Positions 40,096 through 49,031 of a stretch of DNA of 64,000 bases are shown here, in pieces. Origin of the DNA: Allochromatium tepidum (GTDB lineage Bacteria; Pseudomonadota; Gammaproteobacteria; Chromatiales; Chromatiaceae). Position numbers and translations under genes: made by a program. How positions within the stretch are numbered: position 1 is the stretch's first letter; every line of letters starts with the position of its first letter. The stretch is from the NCBI RefSeq assembly GCF_018409545.1, contig NZ_AP024563.1, positions 2,968,001 to 3,032,000 on the forward strand, written 5' to 3'. The notes beneath the pieces are model-generated. The model did not search any database. It saw nothing but the letters and a program-made list of their open reading frames with translations, and had not been told where the DNA came from.

Positions 40096-40788
40096 TCAGC
40101 GATCGACGCCGGCGAGCGCGCGCCGCATCTCGCCGACGATGCTGTCGTAACGATTGGGGTCGGAGTCGCGGCCATAGCCGAAGAGTCCCGAGCCGGAGAC
40201 GAAGGTATCGGCCCCGGCGGCCTTGATCTCGGCGATGTTGTCGACCTTGACCCCGCCGTCGATCTCCAGCCGGATGTCGAGCCCCGAGTCGTCGATGATC
40301 TCGCGCACCTCGCGCAGCTTGTCGAGCGCCGAGGGAATGAAGCTCTGACCGCCGAAGCCGGGGTTGACCGACATCAAGAGGATCATGTCGACCTTTTCCA
40401 GCACATAGTCGAGATAGGTCAGGGGCGTGGCCGGGTTGAACACCAGACCGGACTTGCAGCCCGAGTCGCGGATCAGTTGCAGGGTGCGGTCGACGTGCTC
40501 GCTCGCTTCCGGATGGAAGGTGATGTAGGTCGCGCCCGCCTTGGCGAAGTCGGGGATGATGCGGTCGACCGGCTTGACCATCAGATGCACATCGATGGGG
40601 GCGGTGACGCCATGCTTGCGCAGAGCCTCGCACACCAGCGGGCCGATGGTCAGGTTCGGAACATAGTGATTGTCCATGACATCGAAGTGCACGATGTCGG
40701 CCCCGGAGGCAAGGACGTTGTCGACCTCTTCGCCGAGCTTGGCGAAGTTCGCCGAAAGGATGGACGGTGCGATCAGATCAGCCGGCAT
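40096..40788 (-). CDS. rpe: Ribulose-phosphate 3-epimerase
   Basis: 230 residues from the ATG at 40788 ([22 protein letters not shown]). TIM barrel with catalytic residues in place: [44 protein letters not shown] and [12 protein letters not shown]. It interconverts ribulose-5-P and xylulose-5-P in the pentose phosphate and Calvin cycles. First gene of rpe-gph-trpE. The 270-base divergent spacer to the aldo/keto reductase should hold its promoter. Confidence 0.96.
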   Translation of the reverse strand: MPADLIAPSILSANFAKLGEEVDNVLASGADIVHFDVMDNHYVPNLTIGPLVCEALRKHGVTAPIDVHLMVKPVDRIIPDFAKAGATYITFHPEASEHVDRTLQLIRDSGCKSGLVFNPATPLTYLDYVLEKVDMILLMSVNPGFGGQSFIPSALDKLREVREIIDDSGLDIRLEIDGGVKVDNIAEIKAAGADTFVSGSGLFGYGRDSDPNRYDSIVGEMRRALAGVDR

Positions 40789-41058
40789 GGTGTGTCCCCC
40801 GGATGAACCCGGCTCGGCTCGAACGCCGGTGCCGGGATCAGGATGTTTGTATGGTGTGGATGGGATGATCGGAAAGTCGTCAACTCTAACCCATGCCGAG
40901 CCGTTTTTCACTCGCGTCGAAGCGCGTCCGGCCCCATGTCTGGGGTTCGGACTCGCTCGCCGTCAGTCAGTCGAACCCGGCGAACTCGACACCGGCGGGG
41001 TTTAGGTTTTTAATTTTTCTCGGTTTTCGGAATCCGCCACCACTGGAGGGCACCTGCA
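40789..41058. other. Divergent spacer rpe / aldo-keto reductase
   Basis: 270 bases without a gene. The last 40 bases before the reductase are AT-rich (GGTTTTTAATTTTTC near 41009-41023), and a GGAGGG ribosome-binding site lies at 41045-41050. I see no clear -35/-10 pair. Confidence 0.4.
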
Positions 41059-42099
41059 ATGCAATACAGACGTCTCGGCCGTTCGGACATCGACGTGAGC
41101 GCACTCTGTCTCGGGACCATGACCTTCGGACAGCAGAACACCGAGTCCGAGGCCCACGCGCAACTGGATCTGGCGCTCGCCGTCGGGATCAATTTCATCG
41201 ATACGGCCGAGATGTATCCGGTGCCGCCCCTGGCCGAGACCCAGGGCCTGACCGAGACCTACATCGGCACCTGGCTCAAGTCACGCGGCTGTCGGGATCG
41301 GGTGGTGCTGGCGACCAAGGTCGCGGGGCCTGGCGACTGGCTGGCGCATATTCGCGGCGGGAAGAACCGGCTCGACCGGCCCAACATTGAGGCGGCGATC
41401 GACGCCAGTCTCAAGCGGCTCCAGACCGATTATATCGACCTCTATCAGCTCCACTGGCCGGATCGCCGGACCAACTTCTTCGGCAAGCTGGGCTATGACC
41501 CGGTCGACGACAGCGACAGCGTGCCGCTACTGGAGACGCTCGAGGTGCTGGCCGATCTGGTCAAGGCGGGCAAGGTGCGTCGGATCGGCGTCTCCAACGA
41601 GACGCCCTGGGGGCTGATGCGCTATCTGGCGCTCGCCGAAAAACATGATCTGCCGCGCATGGTCAGTATCCAGAACCCCTACAACCTGCTCAACCGCAGC
41701 TTCGAGGTCGGTCTGGCCGAGATCGCCATCCGCGAGCAGTGCGGGCTGCTGGCCTATTCGCCGCTGGCCTTCGGTGTGCTCTCGGGCAAGTATCTCAACG
41801 GCCGGCAACCGCCGAACGGGCGCCTGACGCTGTTCGAGCGCTTCAGCCGCTATACCAATAATGAGGCCGAGCGCGCCACCGCCGAGTACGTCGCCCTGGC
41901 CGAGCTGCATGGTCTGGACCCGGCGCAGATGGCGCTGGCCTGGGTCACGAGCCGGCCGTTCGTGACCTCCAACATCATCGGAGCCACGACACTCGAACAG
42001 TTGGAAAGCAATATCGGCAGTCTCGATGTCACACTCGACGATGCGGTGATCGCCGGGATCGAATCGATCCACACCAAGCAGCCGAACCCGGCGCCTTGA
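41059..42099 (+). CDS. Aldo/keto reductase, Tas-like
   Basis: 346 residues, NADPH-dependent (beta/alpha)8 reductase. The catalytic tetrad can be read: Asp and Tyr in FIDTAEMYP, Lys in LATKVAG, and His in LYQLHWPDR. The opening MQYRRLGRSDIDVSALCLGTMTFGQQ and the 30-residue insertion after FIDTAEMYPVPP match E. coli Tas. The cofactor end is ATTLEQLESNIGSLD. The ribosome-binding site GGAGGG lies 9 bases upstream. The substrate is unknown. It is followed by a strong hairpin shared with the convergent rlpA-like gene. Confidence 0.9.
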   Translation: MQYRRLGRSDIDVSALCLGTMTFGQQNTESEAHAQLDLALAVGINFIDTAEMYPVPPLAETQGLTETYIGTWLKSRGCRDRVVLATKVAGPGDWLAHIRGGKNRLDRPNIEAAIDASLKRLQTDYIDLYQLHWPDRRTNFFGKLGYDPVDDSDSVPLLETLEVLADLVKAGKVRRIGVSNETPWGLMRYLALAEKHDLPRMVSIQNPYNLLNRSFEVGLAEIAIREQCGLLAYSPLAFGVLSGKYLNGRQPPNGRLTLFERFSRYTNNEAERATAEYVALAELHGLDPAQMALAWVTSRPFVTSNIIGATTLEQLESNIGSLDVTLDDAVIAGIESIHTKQPNPAP

Positions 42100-42119
42100 A
42101 ATTGGGTGAGGTCAGTGGA

Positions 42120-42144
42120 GCCGGGTACGCCATGCGTACCCGGC
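42120..42144. terminator. Bidirectional hairpin between convergent genes
   Basis: GCCGGGTACG-ccatg-CGTACCCGGC is a perfect 10-bp stem with a 5-base loop. It sits between the 3' ends of the aldo/keto reductase and the RlpA-like gene. No U-run follows on either strand, so it may act as a transcript-end stabiliser or Rho-assisted terminator. Confidence 0.6.
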
Positions 42145-42151
42145 GTGGGCT

Positions 42152-42544
42152 TCAACTGCCCTGTTGTGGCGTGCTCAAGACCTTGAGCGCGACTCGGGCA
42201 ACGCCGCGATCGACGATGCCGAGTTCCTTGGCGGCCTCCTTGGAGAGGTCGACGATACGCCCCTTGGCGAAGGGACCGCGATCGTTGACCCGGACTACGA
42301 TGCTGCGTCCGGTCCTGGCGTCTGTGACCCGGATCCTGGTGCCGAGCGGCAATGTCTTGTGTGCGGCGCTCAGGCGATGTTTGTTGTAGACCTGTCCGCT
42401 GGCGGTTTTGCGACCGTGCAGACTGTCGTGATAGTAGGAGGCAATGCCTTTCTGGACATGACCGATTCCGCTATTGGCCGTAGCGCTGCCGGCGAAAGGC
42501 ATGAGACCCGCCAGCAGACCCGCGGTGATGAGCGTCTTCTTCAT
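42152..42544 (-). CDS. RlpA-like septal ring lytic transglycosylase domain protein
   Basis: 130 residues. The signal peptide MKKTLITAGLLAGLMPFAGSATA has an AxA end and no lipobox. A double-psi beta-barrel follows: GIASYYHDSLHGRKTASGQVYNKH, then LPLGTRIRVTDARTGRS and VVRVNDRGPFAKGRIVDLS with the catalytic-type Asp in NDRGPF. RlpA enzymes cut naked glycan strands at the septum. The SPOR domain that targets long RlpA to the septum is missing, as in many short forms. AGAGG lies about 8 bases before the ATG. A structured leader and a palindrome precede it. Confidence 0.88.
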   Translation of the reverse strand: MKKTLITAGLLAGLMPFAGSATANSGIGHVQKGIASYYHDSLHGRKTASGQVYNKHRLSAAHKTLPLGTRIRVTDARTGRSIVVRVNDRGPFAKGRIVDLSKEAAKELGIVDRGVARVALKVLSTPQQGS

Positions 42545-42570
42545 GGAGCCAACCTCTTGTTTTCGAAGGG

Positions 42571-42592
42571 CGCGCCTAAGCGATGAGGCGCG
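42571..42592 (-). promoter_or_regulatory. Hairpin in the leader of the RlpA-like gene
   Basis: CGCGCCT-aagcgatg-AGGCGCG gives a 7-bp stem, and on the minus-strand RNA it is extended by GAAGGG and CCCTTC on either side. It lies 27 bases upstream of the ATG, ahead of the ribosome-binding site. It could affect RNA stability or translation. Confidence 0.35.
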
Positions 42593-42637
42593 AGAAAACC
42601 CTTCTCTGACTTAAGAAAGGCGCCAGTCTAAGTGAAA

Positions 42638-42651
42638 ACCCTATATAGGGT
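42638..42651. promoter_or_regulatory. 14-bp perfect palindrome, candidate operator
   Basis: ACCCTATATAGGGT is a perfect palindrome in an AT-rich island 94 bases upstream of the RlpA-like gene, followed by a partial repeat AAACCCTAG. It overlaps a TATATA that could be a -10. No regulator can be named. Confidence 0.4.
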
Positions 42652-42698
42652 AAACCCTAGATCGACCAAAAATAGCGATTAGTGTATCAATCGGTCTA

Positions 42699-45338
42699 TC
42701 ACGCCTCCCGGCTCACCGGCTGATCGACCCCATTGGCCTCCTGGCAATCCATGTCCGACATGGGGCCGACCAGATCGGCCGACAGATGGGTCCAGGCACT
42801 CGTCAGCGACACCAGCACCGTGGCCAGATAGGGAATGGCCTGCACCACCAGCACCGCGACCCAGATGCGCACATCGAGCATGAAGGCATCGTCGCGCTGC
42901 ATCACCGCCACCGCGGCGAACAGGAAGGCGAAGGCCAGTAACGCCTCCTCACGCGCATCGGCCAGGGCGCGGATCACCGCCGGGGCCTCGGCCAGCTTGG
43001 GCGTGCGGAAGAAGCCGAGCTTGCCCGTCACCAAGCCCCCGAACATGGCGCGCGCGATGGTGTGCGAGAGCGCCAGCCCCGCCAGCCCGGCGGCCAGACT
43101 CTGACGCAGCGTGGCCGTGACCCGGCGCCGGTACAGGAACAGGCTCTTGGACATCTTGAAGACGAACAGCACCAGCGGCACCAGGGCGATGGTCATGTAG
43201 GGTGGTGTAACGGTTTCCGGGAAGGTGACCATGGCCACCGACCAGGCGAGCGCGGCAAAGTTGAACAGCAGATTGAAGCCGTCGGCGAACCAGGGCAGCC
43301 AGCCGGCGACGAAGTGATAACGCTGACCGAGCGAGAGCGAGGTGCCGCGCAACCCGAGCAGTTCGCGCCGATGATGCAGCAGGATGCGCACCGCGCCATA
43401 GGCCCAGCGATAGCGCTGTTTGCGGAAGTCGGCGAAGGTGTCGGGCATCAGGCCCTGACCATAGGTGCAGGGGATGTAGAGCGCCTTGTGCCCGGCCTCG
43501 AACAGCCGCAGACCGAGTTCCGCGTCCTCGGTGATGCACCACTCGGCCCAGCCCTCGACGGCGTCGAGCGTCCGGCGCCGGATCATGGTCATGGTGCCGT
43601 GCTGGATGATGGCGTTGCGCTCGTTGCGCGTGACCATGCCGAGGTGGAAGAAGCCGCGATACTCGGCCATGCACATGGCCTTGAAGGCATTTTGACCGGC
43701 GTCGCGATAGTCCTGCGGCGCCTGGACGATGGCGACCTCGGGATCGCCGAAGGCGGGCACCAGATGGCGCAGCCACTGGGGGCGCACGATGTAGTCGGCG
43801 TCGATCACGGCCACCACGTCCGCACGCGGATCGGTCTGGCGCAGGGCGAAGTTGAGCGCCCCGGCCTTGTAGCCGGCGAGCGGGTCGACGTGGAAGAAAC
43901 GGAAACGCTCACCGAGCTGGGCGCAATAGTCGCGTACCGGCTCCCAGACGGCCGGATCCTTGGTGTTGTTGTCGATCACCAGCACCTCGAAGTGCGGATA
44001 GTCGAGTGCGGCCAGGCCGTCGAGCGTCTCCTTGAGCAGCTCGGGCGGCTCGTTGTAGGCCGGCACGTGCACCGAGACGAAGGGCAGCCACTCGTCCGGC
44101 ACCGAGCGCAACGGGAAGGGCCGACGCCAGCGGCGTAGCCAGACCGACTCGGCCCATTCGTGCGCCTCGGCCATCAGCAGCACGATCACGCCCACCCCGC
44201 CGATCAGCAGCAGCAGTCCCACGACCGCCGTCGCCGGGGTCATGTACTGGCGGGTGTAGTCGTAGACGATCCATACGGCGGCGGTCGAGATGGCATAGGT
44301 GATGAGTGCCAGGAAGCCCTTGCCGCGTTTGGAGAGTGTCGAGCTGTCGCGATAGAGGAAGGTCAGCAGCAACACGCCCATGACCACCGACAGCCCCGCC
44401 AGCTCACGCCACTGCGGAATGCGCACCACGGGTTCGGTGAAGTCGAACTTGGGTTCGCGGTTGGTATCGTAGACGCCCCAGTAGGTGCCGGTCGCGCCCT
44501 CGGTCTTGAGCTTCCAGGGCTGATCGAAGGCCTCCATGACGTAATAGACATAGTGCTCGGACTCGGCGACGGCCAGGAAGCGGCGCAGGAAGCGGGTCTG
44601 ATTGACCAGAGACGCCTCGGCGCCGCGATTGCGCCGTCCGTTGCTCGGCCAGCCGACCTCGCCGATGATGATCGGCTTGTTCGGATAGGCTTCCTTGACC
44701 TGGTTGTAGCGGCTGACGGCATAGTCGACGGCCTGATCCAGCGGTACGCCTTCCCAGTAGGGCAGCAGATGGATGGTGATGAAGTCGACGTGCTCGACGA
44801 GCTTCGGATACTTGAGCCAGATGTGCCAGGGCTCGGCGGTGCTGACCGGCAGATAGGTGAGCCGGCGTACCCGGTCCAGATACTCGACCATCTCCATGAC
44901 ATCCACGTCCTTGCGCAGGATGGCCTCGTTGCCGACCATGACCCGCACCAGATTGCGATAGCCCTTGGACAGGATGTCGCGCAGACGTGCCAGCTCCACC
45001 TCGTTGGCCTCGGGGTCGTCGCCGATCCAGGCGCCGATCGTGACGTTCAGATCGTACTTGGCGGCCAGACGCGGGATCTCGGCCAGGGTGCTCTCGACCG
45101 TGTAGGAGCGCACGGCATGGGTGCGGCCCTTGAGCAGGGCCAGATCGGCGTCGATGTCCTCGACCGAGGGAAAGCGCTTCCGGCTCGGGTCGTCGTCGGC
45201 CCGCATGGGCGAGAAGGCGAAGCCCTGGATGCGCGTCGGCCAGGCCGGCTCCTCGTTGGGACGGTTGAGGATCCACCAGGCCGAGATCGTGAGCACGGCG
45301 ATCAGGATCGGAATGACGAAGTTGACGGAGCGGTTCAT
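42699..45338 (-). CDS. Bifunctional GH17-GT2 glucan synthase, NdvB-like
   Basis: 879 residues from the ATG at 45338 (MNRSVNFVIPILIAVLTISAWW). One N-terminal membrane helix leads to a periplasmic GH17-type domain (residues about 40-310) with PIIIGEVGWPSNGRRNRG, where Glu is the GH17 nucleophile, and MVGNEAIL with the acid/base Glu. Two or three helices follow, then a GT2 domain: PFVSVHVPAYNEPPELLKETL, VIDADYIVRPQWL (DxD), TEDAELGLRL and KQRYRWAYGAVR (QxxRW). Several more helices close the protein. This matches proteins making beta-1,3-glucans in the envelope. A longer frame to 46013 is antisense-like and rejected. The glycan product is inferred. Confidence 0.88.
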   Translation of the reverse strand: MNRSVNFVIPILIAVLTISAWWILNRPNEEPAWPTRIQGFAFSPMRADDDPSRKRFPSVEDIDADLALLKGRTHAVRSYTVESTLAEIPRLAAKYDLNVTIGAWIGDDPEANEVELARLRDILSKGYRNLVRVMVGNEAILRKDVDVMEMVEYLDRVRRLTYLPVSTAEPWHIWLKYPKLVEHVDFITIHLLPYWEGVPLDQAVDYAVSRYNQVKEAYPNKPIIIGEVGWPSNGRRNRGAEASLVNQTRFLRRFLAVAESEHYVYYVMEAFDQPWKLKTEGATGTYWGVYDTNREPKFDFTEPVVRIPQWRELAGLSVVMGVLLLTFLYRDSSTLSKRGKGFLALITYAISTAAVWIVYDYTRQYMTPATAVVGLLLLIGGVGVIVLLMAEAHEWAESVWLRRWRRPFPLRSVPDEWLPFVSVHVPAYNEPPELLKETLDGLAALDYPHFEVLVIDNNTKDPAVWEPVRDYCAQLGERFRFFHVDPLAGYKAGALNFALRQTDPRADVVAVIDADYIVRPQWLRHLVPAFGDPEVAIVQAPQDYRDAGQNAFKAMCMAEYRGFFHLGMVTRNERNAIIQHGTMTMIRRRTLDAVEGWAEWCITEDAELGLRLFEAGHKALYIPCTYGQGLMPDTFADFRKQRYRWAYGAVRILLHHRRELLGLRGTSLSLGQRYHFVAGWLPWFADGFNLLFNFAALAWSVAMVTFPETVTPPYMTIALVPLVLFVFKMSKSLFLYRRRVTATLRQSLAAGLAGLALSHTIARAMFGGLVTGKLGFFRTPKLAEAPAVIRALADAREEALLAFAFLFAAVAVMQRDDAFMLDVRIWVAVLVVQAIPYLATVLVSLTSAWTHLSADLVGPMSDMDCQEANGVDQPVSREA

Positions 45339-45406
45339 GGATGTGTGTCGGTCGGGGGCGAAGGGCTGGTATGTGACTCTGCTGGCCGGGTGACGACGAA
45401 CCATTG

Positions 45407-46637
45407 TCAGGTGCCGGCGAGCGGTCGTATCTCGGTATCTTGACCGAGCGCGCGGCGCAGCGGCTCGGTGGGCGTGAGCAGGAAGATCGGATCGTATCCG
45501 GGCGGCCAGGTCGTTTCGCCGTGTCTGGGCCGGCCCCAGAGGCGCACATGCGGCTCCAGATGATGGGCGAGCGCGACGAGTTCGCCTGTGGACACGCTGC
45601 TGTCGCCGGCCAGGACCAGGGGACGCTCGCCGGCGTTGACGAGACGGGCGACCTCGCGAGTGCGGGCGCTGAAGTGTTTGGTCGACCAGGTCTCCGCGCG
45701 GGCGATGAGGATCTGGGAGAGCAGGCCGAGCGCGAGCGGCAGCGTCAACGCACCCAGGCCGAGACGGCGCCGCATCGAGCCGGACGCGCGACCCAGGGCC
45801 GCGCCGATCCGCCAGGCCGTCATCAGTTGCAACGCCAGCAGCGTGGGCAGGGCATAGCGCGCCTGCTGGGAGCGGCTGCCGCCCAACAGCAGATCCGGCC
45901 CCAGTACCACGCCGACATAGGCCAGCGCCATCGATAGGATCAGCCAGGCGCCCGGACGCGGGGCGGCGCGAACGAAGGACCAGAGCACCCAGCCGAGCGG
46001 GAGCAGCAGCCACAGCCGGCCAGGGGCGAATCCCGGATTCGGGTCGACGAAGGTCTCGACCAGATGACGTCCCCAGGCGGCGAGCATCTCCGGCCGGCCG
46101 ATCGGACGCTGCATCCAGGCCGTCAGATCGCCGACCCGTTCGTGCTGGGTGAGGATGACCCAGAGCCAGGGCGAGAAGGCCAAGAGCGCGAACCCGACGC
46201 TGATGGCCCAGCGGCGCACCTGCTCCAGCCCGTACCGGCGGTCTTGGCCATACAGGAACAGCACCAGCAGACCCCAGAACGCCTGGACCGCGATCATCGG
46301 CAGAAAGAGCGGATGGCTATAGAGGCCGAGCATCGTGGTCAGACCATGCGCCGGCCAGGTTGCCCCAGGTACCCCGACGCAGGGCGATCGCGAGCGTGAG
46401 ACAGGAGAGCGTCAGGAGCAGCATCCAGAGCGCGTACTGTCGTGCCTCCTGGGCATAGAGCAGTTGCAGCGGCGAGCAGGCGACCAGTGCGGCGGCCACC
46501 CAGGGCGCGGGTCCGGGACCGAAGAGTTCGCGCGTCAGCCAATAGACCGCCGGGATCAAATGAACGCAGAGGGGGCATGAGCGACAAGGGTCGGGATCCA
46601 TGGCTGATCTTGGTTCGGGTGCGGGCATCGGATGCAT
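45407..46637 (-). pseudogene. GT39/PMT-type glycosyltransferase, frameshifted and 5' truncated
   Basis: Two frames together make a dolichyl/undecaprenyl-phosphate-mannose-type transferase. The upstream piece has IPAVYWLTRELFGPGPAPW and SPLQLLYAQEARQYALWMLLLTL, matching the second periplasmic loop of GT39 proteins. At about 46335-46345 the frame is lost (GNLAGAW is followed by a stop) and resumes one frame over as MLGLYSHPLFLPMIAVQAFWGLLVLF, continuing to 45407. The N-terminal 60-80 residues with the catalytic Asp-Glu loop are missing before residue HLIPAVY. It lies upstream of the GH17-GT2 gene on the same strand, so it was likely part of the same glycan pathway. Confidence 0.75.
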
Positions 46638-46834
46638 GGCGAGGCGACTGTGACATGAACCCCGATGTGAAGGGTTTATGATAGCGTGGTCCCTGGCTTT
46701 TGGATGCCCCTAAGACGAGGTATCCATTCGGGGTTCGGCCTCGTCTGAACAAAAATTAAGCGGACGTCAATGCCGGCGCAAGACTTCGGTCCCGATACTG
46801 ATGCCATCCATGTCACCCTGATCGGAGTCATGCC
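46638..46834. other. Spacer upstream of the HtrA gene
   Basis: About 200 bases between the decayed glycosyltransferase and htrA. GACGAGG near 46714 and CCTCGTC near 46739 could form a 7-bp stem with an 18-base loop. The promoter of htrA must lie here, but I do not find a convincing sigma-70 or sigma-E pair. A CGGAG ribosome-binding site lies at 46823-46827. Confidence 0.35.
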
Positions 46835-48328
46835 ATGAACATCAAGAACCACGAGCACCCTCCCAGACACCCAGGCGCAGTCACCAGGGGCACGCTCGCC
46901 ATCGCGCTGGCGCTCGCCCTGGCCGGAGGCGGTGCCTGGCTCCAGGCCGACCCGGCGCCGTTGGCGAGTTCGGCGCCCCTGCCCGGTTTCGCCGATGTCG
47001 CCGAGCGTGTCACGCCGGCGGTGGTCAACGTCAAGGTCACGGGCGAGACGACCCGCGGCCCGGAGTTCTCGGTCCTTCCCGGTCTGCCCGAGAACCTGCC
47101 CATGCCCGAGTATTTCCGGCGCTTCTTCGACGAGCGCGGCCCCATGATGCGCCCCCATCGTGTCCAGGGACAGGGTTCGGGGTTCCTGATCGATTCCGAG
47201 GGACATATCGTCACCAACAACCATGTGATCGAGGGCGCGACCCAGGTGACGGTGTCGCTCAACGACGGCACCAGCCACGAGGCGCGGGTCGTGGGACGTG
47301 ACGCCAAGACCGATCTGGCCCTGCTCAAGATCGATGCCGGCCGGCCGCTGCCCTATGTCGAGCTGGGCGAGTCGGCGAGCGCGCGGGTCGGCGACTGGGT
47401 GCTGGCGGTCGGCAATCCCTTCGGTCTGGGCGTTTCGGTGAATGCGGGTATCATCTCGGCGCGCGGGCGCGACATCCAGTCCGGTCCCTATGACGACTAT
47501 CTGCAGATCGACGCGGCCATCAACCGCGGCAACTCGGGAGGGCCTCTGTTCGATACCGGCGGACGTGTGATCGGGGTCAACACCGCCATCTATTCGCCGA
47601 CCGGCGGCAACGTGGGCATCGGCTTCGCCATCCCGGCCGAGACGGTCCGGCAGGTAGTGGGCGCGTTGCGCGACACCGGGCGCGTGGAACGCGGCTGGCT
47701 GGGTCTGCACATCCAGGCCCTGACGCCCGAACTGGCGGCGGGCCTGGGTCTGGACGGTCCCGAGGGTGTGCTGGTGGCCGACGTGATCGCCGATGGTCCC
47801 GCGAGCCGCAGCGATCTGCGCGTCGGTGACGTCATCCTGAGCGCCAACGGCACGCGCCTGACCAGTTACCGGGATCTGTCCAGGCTGGTGGCCGCGACCC
47901 AGGCCGGAACGCCGATGAAACTGGAGGTCCGGCGCGACGGACGGATGCATCGGGTGAGTGTGACCGTCGGATCGATGCCGGACGATGAGGGGCCGGCCGC
48001 CCTGGAGGACGGGAGCGAGCGCGCCGATGGCCTGCCGCGGCTCGGACTCCGGCTCGCGCCCCTGACGCCTGAACAGCGCGCGCGGCGCGGACTCGGTGCC
48101 GATCAGTCGGGCGTGCTCGTCATGGGCGTCGAGCCGGGCAGTCCGGCCGCCCAGGCCGGTATCGAGCCGGGGAGTCTGATCTCCATGGTGGGCGCCGAGC
48201 CGGTCGCAACGCCCGACGAGGTGGCGGCGGCCGTGCGCCGAGCCGCCGAACAAGGGCAAAAGAGTCTGATCCTGCGGGTCGAGCGTGGTGGACGTGCGCT
48301 CTTCGTCGCGGTGACACTGACGGCTTGA
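46835..48328 (+). CDS. degP: HtrA/Do-type periplasmic serine protease
   Basis: 497 residues. N-terminal hydrophobic signal (TLAIALALALAGGGAW). Trypsin-like protease domain with the full triad: His130 in TNNHVIEGA, Asp160 in KTDLALLKID, Ser234 in RGNSGGPLFD. Two PDZ domains follow (GWLGLHIQALTPELAAGLGL and the block around QSGVLVMGVEPGSPAAQAGIEPG). It degrades or chaperones misfolded envelope proteins. The gene is followed at 28 bases by a two-component regulator and kinase, suggesting a stress-response operon. DegP or DegQ cannot be separated; the Q-linker region is moderately long. Confidence 0.92.
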   Translation: MNIKNHEHPPRHPGAVTRGTLAIALALALAGGGAWLQADPAPLASSAPLPGFADVAERVTPAVVNVKVTGETTRGPEFSVLPGLPENLPMPEYFRRFFDERGPMMRPHRVQGQGSGFLIDSEGHIVTNNHVIEGATQVTVSLNDGTSHEARVVGRDAKTDLALLKIDAGRPLPYVELGESASARVGDWVLAVGNPFGLGVSVNAGIISARGRDIQSGPYDDYLQIDAAINRGNSGGPLFDTGGRVIGVNTAIYSPTGGNVGIGFAIPAETVRQVVGALRDTGRVERGWLGLHIQALTPELAAGLGLDGPEGVLVADVIADGPASRSDLRVGDVILSANGTRLTSYRDLSRLVAATQAGTPMKLEVRRDGRMHRVSVTVGSMPDDEGPAALEDGSERADGLPRLGLRLAPLTPEQRARRGLGADQSGVLVMGVEPGSPAAQAGIEPGSLISMVGAEPVATPDEVAAAVRRAAEQGQKSLILRVERGGRALFVAVTLTA

Positions 48329-48356
48329 GCGGGTGAATAGAGAGGGCCGCGAGACG

Positions 48357-49031
48357 ATGCATATCCTGCTGGTCGAGGACGATCCACAGATGGCCGAGTA
48401 TCTGCGCAAGGCGCTCGTCGAGGCGGGCGCTGTGGTCGACCGCGCGGCCGATGGACGCGAGGGTCTGTTGATGGCCGCCGGCAGTGACTATGACGTCCTG
48501 ATCCTGGATCGCATGCTGCCGGGGCTCGACGGGCTGGCGATCGTGCGCACATTGCGCGCCTCGGGCAACCGCACCCCGGTGCTGTTCCTGAGCGCGCTCG
48601 GCGATGTCGACGATCGGGTCGAGGGTCTGCGCGCCGGCGGCGACGACTATCTCATCAAGCCCTTCGCCTTCTCCGAGCTCCAGGCGCGCGTCGAGGCGCT
48701 GTTGCGCCGTGGCGCGTCCGAGACTCCCGAGACCCGTCTGCGCGTGGCCGATCTGGAGATGGATCTGCTCAAACGTGAGGTCACGCGCGCGGGTCAGCCC
48801 ATCCAGCTCCAGCCGCGTGAGTTCCGGCTGCTGGAGTGTCTGATGCGCCATGCCGGACGGGTCGTCACCCGCACCATGCTGCTCGAACAGGTCTGGGACT
48901 ATCATTTCGATCCCCAGACCAATGTCATCGACGTCCACATCAGCCGTTTGCGCGGCAAGATCGACAAGGATTTCGATCCGCCGCTGTTGCAGACGGTACG
49001 CGGCGCCGGCTACAGGTTGCAGGCCGGGTGA
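48357..49031 (+). CDS. OmpR/PhoB-family response regulator
   Basis: 224 residues from the ATG at 48357 (MHILLVEDDPQMAEYLRKAL). The receiver domain has the acidic pair in VEDDP, phospho-acceptor Asp51 in LILDRMLPGLDG, and Lys in LIKPFAFSEL. The C-terminal winged helix ends LEQVWDYHFDPQTNVIDVHISRLRGKID. Its stop overlaps the GTG start of the histidine kinase (GTGA), so the pair is translationally coupled. It follows the HtrA gene, and envelope stress is a likely regulon. Confidence 0.93.
   Translation: MHILLVEDDPQMAEYLRKALVEAGAVVDRAADGREGLLMAAGSDYDVLILDRMLPGLDGLAIVRTLRASGNRTPVLFLSALGDVDDRVEGLRAGGDDYLIKPFAFSELQARVEALLRRGASETPETRLRVADLEMDLLKREVTRAGQPIQLQPREFRLLECLMRHAGRVVTRTMLLEQVWDYHFDPQTNVIDVHISRLRGKIDKDFDPPLLQTVRGAGYRLQAG

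Noticed and set aside
45339..46013. N-terminal extension of the GH17-GT2 protein to 1104 residues
   Set aside because: The extra 225 residues are Arg/Pro/Ala-rich and overlap the glycosyltransferase frame on the same strand. The protein has a proper membrane-helix start at 45338.
42699..46333. A single large polysaccharide operon with an intact GT39 gene
   Set aside because: The GT39 sequence needs two frames and lacks its N-terminus, so it is a pseudogene.
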